A program made the translations under genes and the position numbers. Source: JACCTU01 sp963769665 (GTDB lineage Bacteria > Actinomycetota > Thermoleophilia > Gaiellales > Gaiellaceae). Taken from it: a DNA stretch of 64,000 bases. The DNA lies in NCBI GenBank assembly GCA_963769665.1, contig CAVYMQ010000003.1, positions 62,001-126,000 on the forward strand, read 5' to 3'. Of the stretch, positions 15,949 to 24,113 are shown piece after piece. Under the pieces are notes generated by a model, which saw only the letters and a program-made list of their open reading frames with translations, did not search any database and was not told the origin of the DNA. Each line of letters starts with the position of its first letter. Position 1 is the stretch's first letter.

Positions 15949-17337
15949 GTGACCGTCGGGGCGCTGACGGTCCCTCCGAGGCGGCGAATCGCCAACCGCC
16001 CCGGCGTCGCGATCGCGATCGGCGTTGGCGCGCCGTTCATTCTCATCCCGGCGGCAGTGCTCTCCGCCTTCGATCCCTTCGCGGCGCTCGCGCTCACTGC
16101 GGTCGTCGTGATCGGTGCGTTGCTCGTGCTCCGCGTCGACCTCGCTCTCCTACTTCTGGTGGCAGCCGCCCCACTCGAGGCCGCGTTCCAGATCAGCTCC
16201 AATCCGCAACTCACGCTCACCAAGCTCGTCGGCGCGATCTGTTTCGCCAGCTTCGCGCTCTTTGCGATCGGATCGCGCCACCGCATCCTGCTCGACCGCA
16301 CACACGCGATCGTCTTCCTGCTGCTCGCCCTCGCATTGCTCGCGACGCTAAGGGCGGACGAGATCGCTCCCGCGCTCACGACGACCATCCGGTATGCCAG
16401 CTTCGTTGCGCTCTACATCGTTGTCAGCCAGTTCCTTGGGGACGAGCGCCTGCAGCGGCGCGTTGCGTGGGTTCTTTCGATCACGTCGGCGTTCGCCGGT
16501 GCGCAGGCTGTCTACAACTTTCTCATCCGCGGGAATGAGTTCGCGGCGCGGCCGACCTACGGCGATTCCAACGACCTCGCGTTTCTGCTCGCGACGACGC
16601 TCCCACTGACACTGTGGCTGTTGCGAGAGCGCGGGAGTCGCCGGATTGTCGCGCTCGCGCTCGCTGTCACCATTTCGACGTCGATCGTGCTCACATTCTC
16701 GCGCGGAGCGCTCGTTGGGCTCGCAGCAGCAGCCGTGTGGCACTTCGTCACCGAACGGCGGAACCTGCCGATTCTCCTCGCCGCGGCCTTGATTGCGGCG
16801 GCGGTCGCAGCCACGTTGATCCGTACGCACTCGTCAGAGTTCGAGGTCGGCTTCCAGGCGAAACAGGACGTCGCCGCCACGAACGTAAGTACGCGGCTCG
16901 ATGCGTGGGAGGTCGCCGCCCGGCTCGCCGCGGACGAGCCACTGGTCGGCGTAGGCCCGGGTAACTTCCGGTACCGCTATCCCGAAGAGACCACGCGGAT
17001 CGTCGGAACCGATACGCCGGATGTCGTTCACAATGCGTATCTCGACATCGCCGCGGAACTCGGTTTCGTTGGACTCGCACTCTTCCTGGCCTATCTCGCC
17101 GACACGTATGCGCGCTTGACCGCTGCGAGACGGCACGGGTACGGGCTCCCAGGGTTCGCCACAGCCGTGCGTTCGTCGCTCGTTGTCGCGATCGTCTCGG
17201 CACTGTTCCTCTCCGAGCAGTACTACGCGCCCTTCTGGTTGATCGGAGGCATCGCGACGGGGCTCTGGCTTGCGGCGCGTGCGGACGTCGATGGCGGCCA
17301 GTCGAGCGATGGCGACCTCTCGCCGGCGTCACCGTGA
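15949..17337 (+). CDS. Wzy-type O-antigen polymerase/ligase
   Basis: A 462-residue integral membrane protein with about 11-12 helices. The Wzy_C/WaaL signature is clear: a large loop, then LVGVGPGNFRYRYPEE followed by VVHNAYLDIAAELGFVGLALF, where the VHN(A/S)YL motif is diagnostic. Earlier, GDSNDLAFLLATTLPLTLW and TFSRGALVGLAAAA are also typical. It should polymerise flipped repeat units at the outer face of the membrane. The GTG start at 15949 lies 6 bases after the Wzc stop. The 3' end overlaps the next GT4 gene by 4 bases (GTGA). A second protein of this family is encoded at 24114, so one may polymerise and the other ligate. Confidence 0.92.
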   Translation: MTVGALTVPPRRRIANRPGVAIAIGVGAPFILIPAAVLSAFDPFAALALTAVVVIGALLVLRVDLALLLLVAAAPLEAAFQISSNPQLTLTKLVGAICFASFALFAIGSRHRILLDRTHAIVFLLLALALLATLRADEIAPALTTTIRYASFVALYIVVSQFLGDERLQRRVAWVLSITSAFAGAQAVYNFLIRGNEFAARPTYGDSNDLAFLLATTLPLTLWLLRERGSRRIVALALAVTISTSIVLTFSRGALVGLAAAAVWHFVTERRNLPILLAAALIAAAVAATLIRTHSSEFEVGFQAKQDVAATNVSTRLDAWEVAARLAADEPLVGVGPGNFRYRYPEETTRIVGTDTPDVVHNAYLDIAAELGFVGLALFLAYLADTYARLTAARRHGYGLPGFATAVRSSLVVAIVSALFLSEQYYAPFWLIGGIATGLWLAARADVDGGQSSDGDLSPASP

Positions 17338-18464
17338 GGCTCCTCTACGTTGTGAGCGTGCCGGGCGCTGGCCCCGTTACTCACCTGTTGGCGCTCGCGC
17401 CTGGGGTCAAAGCACACGGAGTCGACGTCAAGGTCGTCTGCTCGGGCGATGCGGTCGTACGCGCATTCGCCGATGTCGACGTTGAGGCGGTTTCAGTGCC
17501 CCTTCGGCACAAGCTCGACGTCGCTGCGGCTGCGAGGCTCCGGCCGCACCTCCGCGGCGCTGACCTCGTTCACACCCACGATCGCAGGTCCGGGCTGCTC
17601 GTTCGTCCGCCCGCGCGGCTCCTGCGCGCGAGATCCGTGCACACATACCACGGGCTCCCGCACGAGATCGCGCATCTCGTCGGCCGTCCAAACGCGCCGC
17701 TGCCAGCCGGAACCTCCCGCACTCGGGCGTTGTGGCTACTCCACGGGTACCTGCGGATGGAAGCGATGCTCGCGCGTCTTGGCACGGTCGTCGTCCCCTC
17801 CCGCGCGGTCGCCGACTTCCTCGCTGAGCACGGGCTTCCCCGCGACCGACTCCGGGTGGTCCCGAACGGGATCGACGTACGACGAACCGAGCCGACACCC
17901 GCGCACGATCCGCTCGTCGTCGGCACAGCCGGAATCCTGGAGCATCGAAAGGGAATCGACGTCTTGATCGAAGCATGCTCACGGACGAAAAAGCCCGTTC
18001 GACTTGAGGTCTTCGGCGAGGGCTCGCTCCGCAACGAGCTCGAGCGGCAGGCTTCCGAGGCCGGGGTGGACGCCGTGTTCCACGGCGACGTGGCCGGTTT
18101 TCGCGACCGCTTGCCCGAGCTTGACATCTTCGTACTCGCCTCACGCGACGAGAACCTGCCGATGGCGCTGCTCGAGGCGATGGCGGCAGCTGTGCCGGTG
18201 ATCTCGACGCGCGTCGGAGGCGTCACCGAGCTGATCGAGGACGGTGTCTCGGGGCTCGTCGTCGAGCCGGAAGCTGCCGCCGCCGTCGCGGCCGCGATCG
18301 ACTCGCTCGCGGCGGACGAGCTCTTCCGCGAACGGATCGCGCGCGCGGGCGGGCGGCGCGTGGCGGAGCAGTTCTCCCAAGAGGTGATGGCTCGCCAGAT
18401 GGTCGATCTCTACGAAGAGCTTTGCCGGCCGACCGCGGTCGAGGCGGGGAGCATCGCCCGATGA
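17334..18464 (+). CDS. Family 4 glycosyltransferase
   Basis: A 376-residue retaining GT4 enzyme. It begins MRLLYVVSVPGAGPVTHLLA and carries LVHTHDRRSGLLVRPPAR, RVVPNGIDVRR, GTAGILEHRKGIDVLIEAC, and the donor site ASRDENLPMALLEAMAAAVP with both conserved glutamates, then GVTELIEDGVSGLVVEP. The GTG at 17334 overlaps the Wzy stop by four bases, and its own stop overlaps the next ATG in the same way, so translation is coupled along this stretch. The sugar donor and acceptor are unknown. Confidence 0.9.
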   Translation: MRLLYVVSVPGAGPVTHLLALAPGVKAHGVDVKVVCSGDAVVRAFADVDVEAVSVPLRHKLDVAAAARLRPHLRGADLVHTHDRRSGLLVRPPARLLRARSVHTYHGLPHEIAHLVGRPNAPLPAGTSRTRALWLLHGYLRMEAMLARLGTVVVPSRAVADFLAEHGLPRDRLRVVPNGIDVRRTEPTPAHDPLVVGTAGILEHRKGIDVLIEACSRTKKPVRLEVFGEGSLRNELERQASEAGVDAVFHGDVAGFRDRLPELDIFVLASRDENLPMALLEAMAAAVPVISTRVGGVTELIEDGVSGLVVEPEAAAAVAAAIDSLAADELFRERIARAGGRRVAEQFSQEVMARQMVDLYEELCRPTAVEAGSIAR

Positions 18465-19426
18465 GCCCGCGCGTGAGCGTCCTGATGGCCGCTTACCAAT
18501 CCGAGCGCACGATCGGCGCTGCGGTGGCGTCCGTGCTCTGGCAGACGTACGACGACTACGAGCTGATCGTCGTCGATGACGGCTCCACCGACGCGACTGC
18601 GGCGGTTGCGTCAGCGCAGCCCGGCCCGGTGCGCGTCCTGCTCGAAGAACACGCCGGCGTGTCCGCCGCGCGAAATCGACTGCTCGCGGAAGCCCAGGGC
18701 GAGCTCGTGACGTTCTGCGACGCCGACGACATCCTCTTTCCGTGCCACCTGGAAGCGCTCGTCGATGCGTGGGACCGTCGAAAAGGAATTGTCACGGCAA
18801 ACGCGTGGCTCCTCTTTCCGGGAGGGATCCAGCCGGGCCGCACCCGCTTCCGCGGTCGGTACCCGGCATCCCAATGCCAGCGGCGCGCGATTCTCGAGCA
18901 GAACGTCGTCTCGATCATGTCGATCTTCCCTCGCTCGCTCGTTGACGAGATTGGCCGCTTCCGGGAGGACCTGAAAACCGCCGAGGACTGGGACTTCTGG
19001 ATCCGAGCAGTCTTCGGCGGCAAACGTCTGTCGCTTCAGCCCAAGCCCCTCGCTTGCATGCGCTGGGGCGTCGATGGACTGACCGCGAACCGCGCCCAGA
19101 TGGATGCCGACGTGCTCGAGGTCATCCGCGGCGTCCTGGCGCGCGACGACCTGACGAACGAGGAGCGGGCGTACGTCGGACGGCGGCTGTCCCGGCCTGG
19201 ACCGCGCGAGCTTGCGCGGTCCGGCGAACTTGCGCTCAGCAACGGCGACTACCGGGCGGCCGCCCGCGCCTTTCGGCAAGCCGCCGAGTTCGTTCCCAGC
19301 GAGCGCCCGCTCGTCTGGAAGGCACGCGCGCTCTCGCTCGCGCCTCCTCTCGTCGGCAGGATCATGCGCGCCCGCAGAGCCCGCACTAATCGCCGACTCG
19401 GCATCGGGCCCGAGCACCTGCACTGA
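18461..19426 (+). CDS. Family 2 glycosyltransferase with C-terminal helical extension
   Basis: A 321-residue protein. Residues 1 to about 215 are a GT-A, family 2 domain: VSVLMAAYQSERTIGAAVAS, VDDGSTDATAA, VSAARNRLLAEA, TFCDADDILFP with the metal-binding DADD, and KTAEDWDFWIRAV as the catalytic motif. The remaining 100 residues are helical and TPR-like (ELALSNGDYRAAARAFRQAA), ending in an arginine-rich tail that may touch the membrane or a partner. The ATG at 18461 overlaps the upstream stop as ATGA and follows GAGGCGGGGAG. It probably adds one sugar of the repeat. Confidence 0.88.
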   Translation: MSPRVSVLMAAYQSERTIGAAVASVLWQTYDDYELIVVDDGSTDATAAVASAQPGPVRVLLEEHAGVSAARNRLLAEAQGELVTFCDADDILFPCHLEALVDAWDRRKGIVTANAWLLFPGGIQPGRTRFRGRYPASQCQRRAILEQNVVSIMSIFPRSLVDEIGRFREDLKTAEDWDFWIRAVFGGKRLSLQPKPLACMRWGVDGLTANRAQMDADVLEVIRGVLARDDLTNEERAYVGRRLSRPGPRELARSGELALSNGDYRAAARAFRQAAEFVPSERPLVWKARALSLAPPLVGRIMRARRARTNRRLGIGPEHLH

Positions 19427-19433
19427 AGCGTCG

Positions 19434-20489
19434 ATGCGGATCCTGACCGCGATCCAGGAGCTGCCCTTCGGCGGCGCCGAACGAGTTGTTGCAGCGCTCG
19501 TTGACGGCGCGCGCGATGCGGGCCACGAGGCCGCAGTCGCGGCGGCACCCGGCCCGCTCGGCACGCAGCTTGGACTCGACCCGTTTCCCCTGCCGCTTGT
19601 CGAACGACGTTCCAGCCGGATCCCCGGAGCCGCGCTCGCCCTGCGCCGGGCGGTCCGGGTGTGGCGCCCGGATCTCGTCCACGCCCACAATCCGTCGATG
19701 GCCCTCGTCGCCTCGCTCGCAACCGTGCGCGGTCGGTGGCCGCCGGCGCTCGTCAGCGTCCACGGGGTACCAGACGAGGACTATCCCGCGGCGACCCGGG
19801 CGCTCCGCTTCGCGGGGCTCCCCGCGGTCGGCTGCGGGCCGGGTGTGTCCGCCGCGCTGCTCGACCACGGCCTGGAGGTGCGCGACACGGTGGTAAACGG
19901 CGTTTCTGCGGCGCCCGCACCGGCGGATCGCAAGGAGCTTGAAGGGAGGTTCGCGCTCGCGCCGGGCACGCCCCTGGTGGTCGCGGTCGGGCGCCTCGTC
20001 GAGCAGAAGAACCACTCCCTCGCAGTCCAGGCTCTGGCGGACGTACCCGGAGCGGTGCTCGCGATCCTCGGCGAGGGGCCGCTCGGACAGAAGATCGAGG
20101 ACGAGGCTCTCCGGTACGGCGTCGCCGAGCGGGTCCGGCTCGTAGGTGCCCTTCCCGATGCTCGTTCGCTTCTGGCCGCGGCGGACGCCGTCGTCCTCCC
20201 ATCCCTGTGGGAAGGCCTCCCACTCGTCGCGCTGGAAGCCCTCGCGGCCGGCACACCACTTGTCGCGACTGGAGTGCGTGGGATCCGCGAGCTCGTCACA
20301 GACGGCCGCAGCGCGCTCCTGGTCCCGCCCGGCGACCCGCGCGCGCTCGCGGTCGCGCTGCGGCGGGTGCTGGACGATCAGGCGCTGGCCGCACGCCTAG
20401 CCGTGGGCGGCCGCGAGCTGGCGGAACGCCACACGGAAGCGCGTATGGTCCGCGCGTACCTCGACCTCTACGAAACGATTGCGGAATGA
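19434..20489 (+). CDS. Family 4 glycosyltransferase
   Basis: A 351-residue retaining GT4 enzyme. It opens MRILTAIQELPFGGAERVVA, the GGAE loop being typical. It then shows LVHAHNPSMALVASLAT, TVVNGVSAAP, VVAVGRLVEQKNHSLAVQAL and the donor motif LPSLWEGLPLVALEALAAGTP, followed by GIRELVTDGRSALLVPPGD. The ATG at 19434 lies 7 bases after the previous stop, and the stop overlaps the phosphatase start (ATGA). It is one of six GT4 enzymes in this locus, two of them fused to modifying enzymes, which suggests a repeat unit of several sugars. Confidence 0.9.
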   Translation: MRILTAIQELPFGGAERVVAALVDGARDAGHEAAVAAAPGPLGTQLGLDPFPLPLVERRSSRIPGAALALRRAVRVWRPDLVHAHNPSMALVASLATVRGRWPPALVSVHGVPDEDYPAATRALRFAGLPAVGCGPGVSAALLDHGLEVRDTVVNGVSAAPAPADRKELEGRFALAPGTPLVVAVGRLVEQKNHSLAVQALADVPGAVLAILGEGPLGQKIEDEALRYGVAERVRLVGALPDARSLLAAADAVVLPSLWEGLPLVALEALAAGTPLVATGVRGIRELVTDGRSALLVPPGDPRALAVALRRVLDDQALAARLAVGGRELAERHTEARMVRAYLDLYETIAE

Positions 20490-21046
20490 GCTTCGAGGCT
20501 GTCTTCGTTTGCACGGGCAACCGTTTCCGCAGCCCGATCGCCGACGCGGTGCTGCGCCGCGAGGTCGGCGATCTCCCCGTCCACGTTCACTCTCTGGGCA
20601 CGCTCGACCTGGGCGTTGTCCCGGCGTTGCCGGAGGCGGTCGCGGAGGGAGCTCGGTTGCGGCTCGACCTCGCGGCACACCGCGCGCGCCCGGTACTCGG
20701 CGCAGATCTTGCCGCGGCCGACCTGGTCGTCGGCTTCGAGCGAATGCACGTGGTCACCGCCGTCGTCGATGCAGCGGCGCGCATCGAGCACACGTACACG
20801 CTGCCCGAGCTGGTCGAGTTGCTCGAGCAGCTCGACCAGCAGGCGGGACTCGACCCACTCGAGCGGGCGCGCTGGGCAATCGACCGGGCCGCCGCGCTCC
20901 GGCCGCGAGACCCCCGCACGGACTCACTCCCCGAGCTCGCGGATCCGCTCGGCGGCACCCCTACGGTCTTCCGCAGCACGGCCGACCGTGTGCACGACCT
21001 GACTGTCCGACTCGCCGCCGGCCTGTTCGGTCAGAGCGTCCGATGA
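20486..21046 (+). CDS. Low-molecular-weight protein tyrosine phosphatase (Wzb-like)
   Basis: A 186-residue enzyme of the LMW-PTP family. The phosphate-binding loop is CTGNRFRS starting at Cys9, matching CX5R(S/T), with Cys9 as nucleophile and Arg15 as anion binder. A DP pair in ELADPLGG near the C-terminus is the expected general acid. It should dephosphorylate the tyrosine tail of the Wzc-like kinase at 14641 and so reset polysaccharide chain growth. It overlaps its neighbours on both sides by ATGA, which ties its dosage to the glycosyltransferases. The protein is longer than the usual 150 residues because of an insertion around 100-140. Confidence 0.9.
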   Translation: MSFEAVFVCTGNRFRSPIADAVLRREVGDLPVHVHSLGTLDLGVVPALPEAVAEGARLRLDLAAHRARPVLGADLAAADLVVGFERMHVVTAVVDAAARIEHTYTLPELVELLEQLDQQAGLDPLERARWAIDRAAALRPRDPRTDSLPELADPLGGTPTVFRSTADRVHDLTVRLAAGLFGQSVR

Positions 21047-22143
21047 AGGTCGCACTCGCCGCCGCTGTCGCCGCGTTGCTCGCAGCGGTTCCGGCCGCAG
21101 GCGTCCCGATCCGGGAGCAAGTAGTCCGCGCTGCAGGTGTCAACGCCGAGCCGAGCATGCGCCCCTGGCGCTTCAGCGGTGCGAACCCAGACGGCTGGTG
21201 GTGCCGGCCGCCAGCGTGCAACGGCGTTGCGAGCGGCACGGTCTCTGTCGACCGAGAGCTGAGGCTTTCGGCCGATCTCGGGGTCGCCTCGCTGCGCCTC
21301 GAATTTCCGTGGGCGCTCATGGAACCGGCCCGAGGCAAATACGACTGGCGCCGCTCGGACTACATTCTTCGGCGCGCGGCACGGCTCCGTGTGAACGTCC
21401 AGCCGGTCATCGTTTACTCCCCGAGGTGGGCGGCACCGTCAAGCGTGAAGCCACCCCGAGCGGCCGAGTTCGGGCGGTTCGTCCGCGCCTTCGCGTCGCG
21501 CTACCGCACCTTCCTGCGCCACTACGAGCTCTGGAACGAGCCCGACCTCCAGCGGTACTGGGCGGGAACCCAGGCCGAGTATGTCGCGAACATCCTCGTG
21601 CCCGGCTTCCAAGCGGTCCGCGCCAAGGACCCGACGGCGAAGGTGATACTCGGCGCGCCGAGCTTCGCCAACCGGGACTGGCTCGAAGGCATCTACCGCT
21701 TGGGCGGTGGCCGGGCGTTCGACATTGCCGCGTACCACGACTACTCGGGCGACCACAGCATCCTCGACCATGCGCGCATCGTTCAGGACGTTCTCCGGGC
21801 ACACGGCCAGGCTGCCAAGCCGATCTGGCTCGGCGAGTTCGGGCTACAAGAGTCCGGCCTCGACGACGTCCGCCACCAGGCGCTCCTTCGGATGATCCTC
21901 ACTACGCCCGCCCCGATCGCGATGGCGCAGTGGTACAACCTCCGCGACGACCACGCGATGACATGCTGTCCGCCCCATCCGGTCGTGAGCGAGACGTATG
22001 GGCTACTCACCAGCCGGTACGTGCGCAAGGGCAGCTACTCCGTGTTGAAGGGCTTGCTCAGCCGCCGCGCGGCCGCCTCGCGGCAGACCCGCGGTAGGGA
22101 CGCCCCCCTCTCCGAAGCTAGCTCGGTCGCTGAGTCGCCCTGA
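21043..22143 (+). CDS. Secreted clan GH-A glycoside hydrolase (GH39/GH5-like)
   Basis: A 366-residue exported protein. The N-terminus MKVALAAAVAALLAAVPAAG is a signal peptide. The rest is a (beta/alpha)8 barrel: LRLEFPWALMEPARGKYDW (typical of GH39 and related families), ELWNEPDLQRYW with acid/base Glu166, and PIWLGEFGLQESG with nucleophile Glu265. The spacing and the NEP motif fit clan GH-A. It probably cuts or edits the secreted polysaccharide, a common partner in Wzy-dependent loci; the bond attacked is unknown. The ATG overlaps the phosphatase stop. The last 26 bases overlap the convergent wbaP-like gene. Cysteines near residues 54 and 59 may form a disulphide. Confidence 0.85.
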   Translation: MKVALAAAVAALLAAVPAAGVPIREQVVRAAGVNAEPSMRPWRFSGANPDGWWCRPPACNGVASGTVSVDRELRLSADLGVASLRLEFPWALMEPARGKYDWRRSDYILRRAARLRVNVQPVIVYSPRWAAPSSVKPPRAAEFGRFVRAFASRYRTFLRHYELWNEPDLQRYWAGTQAEYVANILVPGFQAVRAKDPTAKVILGAPSFANRDWLEGIYRLGGGRAFDIAAYHDYSGDHSILDHARIVQDVLRAHGQAAKPIWLGEFGLQESGLDDVRHQALLRMILTTPAPIAMAQWYNLRDDHAMTCCPPHPVVSETYGLLTSRYVRKGSYSVLKGLLSRRAAASRQTRGRDAPLSEASSVAESP

Positions 22144-23605
22144 GCGTCGACAACGCGCCGCCGATCACGGTCCAGGCGGTGACGAGGACGATCTTCATGT
22201 CCAGCCAGAGCGAGAAATTCTCGATGTAGAAGTTGTCCCACTCCGCGCGATCGGCGACCGATGTCTGCCCACGGAGGCCGTTGATCTGTGCCCAGCCGGT
22301 GATTCCCGCCTTGACTCGGGCGCGATCGGCGTATCGGTAAACGTCCTGGTCGAAGCGCTTGACGAACTCGGGGCGCTCGGGTCGCGGCCCGACCAGGCTC
22401 ATCTCGCCCTTCAGCACGTTGAACAGCTGCGGGAGCTCATCGATCGCCGTGTCGCGTAGCAGCGCGCCGATTCGCGACCTGCGATCGGCTCCTTCCACAC
22501 CGCCTGGGGCGAGCCCCTCCCCGATGCTACGCCGGCCGAGGTCGAGCTCGTGCGTCGTTGCGGGACGCATCGAACGGAACTTCAGCATATCGAACGGCTT
22601 CTCGTCGCGCCCGATGCGCTGCTGCCGGAAGAGGATCGGGCGTCCGAGTGAGAGGAAGACCGCGAGCGCCCCGGCGAGCATCACCGGCGCCGTGAGCAAG
22701 ATCAGGATCGCAGCGACGACCCGATCGGTCGCGTACTTGACCGCGAACTGCCAGTCGCGTGGATTCGCGCATCGAGCGCTCAACAGCGGCAGCCCGCCCA
22801 GGTACTCCAACTCGACCGCACCCTGTACTTGCTCGAAGAAACGCGGCACAAACGAAACGCGGATCCCGAGCCGCTGGCAGCGCTGTACGAGATCGATGAG
22901 AACGCTCTGCGGCGCAGTCGAGAAGGCCAGGATGACGTGACGAACGCCGTGCTCCTCGATCACGCGCTCGAGGTCCCAGCTGGCGCCGAGCACCCGCAAC
23001 TCATCATCCGTTTCGAGGGGCTCCTTGTCCAGATAGCCGATCGGCTCGAGGCCGTGTTCGGGATGCGCGAGCAGGCGACGGGCCACCTGCCGGCCGACGC
23101 GACCCGCTCCGATCACGAGGGTCGGCTGGCTCGTCTCCCCGGCTCGGCGCGTCTCGCGCTCCGCGAGACACAAGAGCGCGCGGCCGGCGACGATGTAAGC
23201 GGTCGCGAACAGCCACAAGCGGGCCGTCTGAGGCCCTGCCCATGACGCGTCGCCCGCGAGCACCCGCATCGTGAGCAGGACCATCCCTGCCAACGCGGCG
23301 ACGGCGACGCATGACTTGAGCTGGTCGAGGGTGTGAACGAACAGCGGCTGGCGGTACTGGCCGCGAAGAGCTAGCAAGCCGATGACGAGGAGCGGAAAGG
23401 CGGCCTGCCAAAACAGCGACGGTGGCTGGACTCCGGCCCGCTCCGCACCGACAGCGGCCACGAAGGACGCCGCCAGGAGCGCAAATGCGTCGATCGAGAG
23501 CGCGCGTGCTGTCCACCCGAGTCGGCGGGTCGGCGCATCGGCGCGCGCAGAGACAATAATGCCGCCGTCCGCGACGGCGAACTCGGTTTGTCCAGGCGGT
23601 GTCAT
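22118..23605 (-). CDS. Polyprenyl-phosphate sugar phosphotransferase (WbaP/WcaJ-type initiating enzyme)
   Basis: A 495-residue polyprenol phosphate hexose-1-phosphate transferase. The first 125 or so residues hold four predicted membrane helices. A Rossmann-like CoA-binding domain follows (LVIGAGRVGRQVARRLL), then a helix near residue 295 and the catalytic bacterial sugar transferase domain: FRQQRIGRDEKPFDMLKFRS, ATTHELD, and DELPQLFNVLKGEMSLVGPRPERPEFV with the catalytic DE and the PRP motif, then GITGWAQINGLRGQT. It should start each repeat unit by moving a hexose-1-phosphate from UDP-sugar to undecaprenyl phosphate. ATG 23605 is the first good start. Confidence 0.93.
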   Translation of the reverse strand: MTPPGQTEFAVADGGIIVSARADAPTRRLGWTARALSIDAFALLAASFVAAVGAERAGVQPPSLFWQAAFPLLVIGLLALRGQYRQPLFVHTLDQLKSCVAVAALAGMVLLTMRVLAGDASWAGPQTARLWLFATAYIVAGRALLCLAERETRRAGETSQPTLVIGAGRVGRQVARRLLAHPEHGLEPIGYLDKEPLETDDELRVLGASWDLERVIEEHGVRHVILAFSTAPQSVLIDLVQRCQRLGIRVSFVPRFFEQVQGAVELEYLGGLPLLSARCANPRDWQFAVKYATDRVVAAILILLTAPVMLAGALAVFLSLGRPILFRQQRIGRDEKPFDMLKFRSMRPATTHELDLGRRSIGEGLAPGGVEGADRRSRIGALLRDTAIDELPQLFNVLKGEMSLVGPRPERPEFVKRFDQDVYRYADRARVKAGITGWAQINGLRGQTSVADRAEWDNFYIENFSLWLDMKIVLVTAWTVIGGALSTLRATQRPS

Positions 23606-23634
23606 CGCCGGCTCAAACGAGGGTGACCGTCGAC

Positions 23635-23898
23635 CTAACGGCTACGAACGGCAGCCGTCTTTCGGACCACGAATCCGGCCGCAACGAGCACCACACCTGC
23701 GGTCAGGATCCAGGCGAGATCGAGCCCGGTGAACGGGAGACCACCAACGCCGCCCGCGCCACTCACATTCGCGTCGCCCTGAGGCCCGCCGCCCTGCCCC
23801 CCGTACACGCGCGCGGGTGGCGACTGAGCCACCGCGACCGCAGCGCTTACAAGCAGCCAGACAAAAGCCCCCCCACCGATCAGTACTACTTGCCGCAT
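23635..23898 (-). CDS. Small LPXTG-type cell-wall-anchored protein
   Basis: An 87-residue exported protein. It has an N-terminal signal peptide (MRQVVLIGGGAFVWLLVSAA, cleavage near AVAQ), a short Gly-rich mature part (YGGQGGGPQGDANVSGAGG), then the sortase signal LPFTG at about residues 54-58, a hydrophobic stretch and a basic tail VVRKTAAVRSR. The mature exposed part would be only about 30 residues, so it may be a linker or an attachment point for surface glycan, not an adhesin. No sortase is encoded in the window. The ATG at 23898 has GGAGGGAG just upstream, unusually strong for this locus. An elaborate leader lies upstream. Confidence 0.85.
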   Translation of the reverse strand: MRQVVLIGGGAFVWLLVSAAVAVAQSPPARVYGGQGGGPQGDANVSGAGGVGGLPFTGLDLAWILTAGVVLVAAGFVVRKTAAVRSR

Positions 23899-24113
23899 CC
23901 CAACTCCCTCCTAGACGCCATGACGCCAGTCCTTGGCGAGACTAATCCCCACTTCTACGTAGGTGAAAACGCCCCAGAAAGCAAGAGCCCTACGGTTTCC
24001 TGGCCGAGGTCAGCCCATCCGAAGTTGCGCCCCTCAGGCCCAAAACCGGTCACTGTGCCGCCGTACCTGCCTGACAGGCTAGTTGCGCGGGGGCTTGCCG
24101 TCAAACTTTCGCT
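23899..24113 (-). promoter_or_regulatory. Leader/promoter region of the LPXTG gene with a long hairpin and a CTACGTAG palindrome
   Basis: This 215-base gap lies upstream of the LPXTG gene and downstream of the Wzy-TPR gene on the same strand. A hairpin can form at 23993-24048: outer stem CGGTTT/AAACCG, then GGCC/GGCC and GAGG/CCTC, capped by a loop of about 22 bases. Nearer the gene is the palindrome CTACGTAG (23955-23962) inside CACCTACGTAGAAGTGGGG, whose CACCTACG part recurs upstream of clpC. I compared it by eye with c-di-GMP, c-di-AMP and cobalamin riboswitch consensuses and found no match, so it is only a candidate structured or protein-bound leader. Confidence 0.35.

Noticed and set aside
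23899..24113. A known riboswitch (c-di-GMP, c-di-AMP or cobalamin) upstream of the LPXTG gene
   Set aside because: I compared the conserved cores by eye and none matches; only an undefined hairpin remains.
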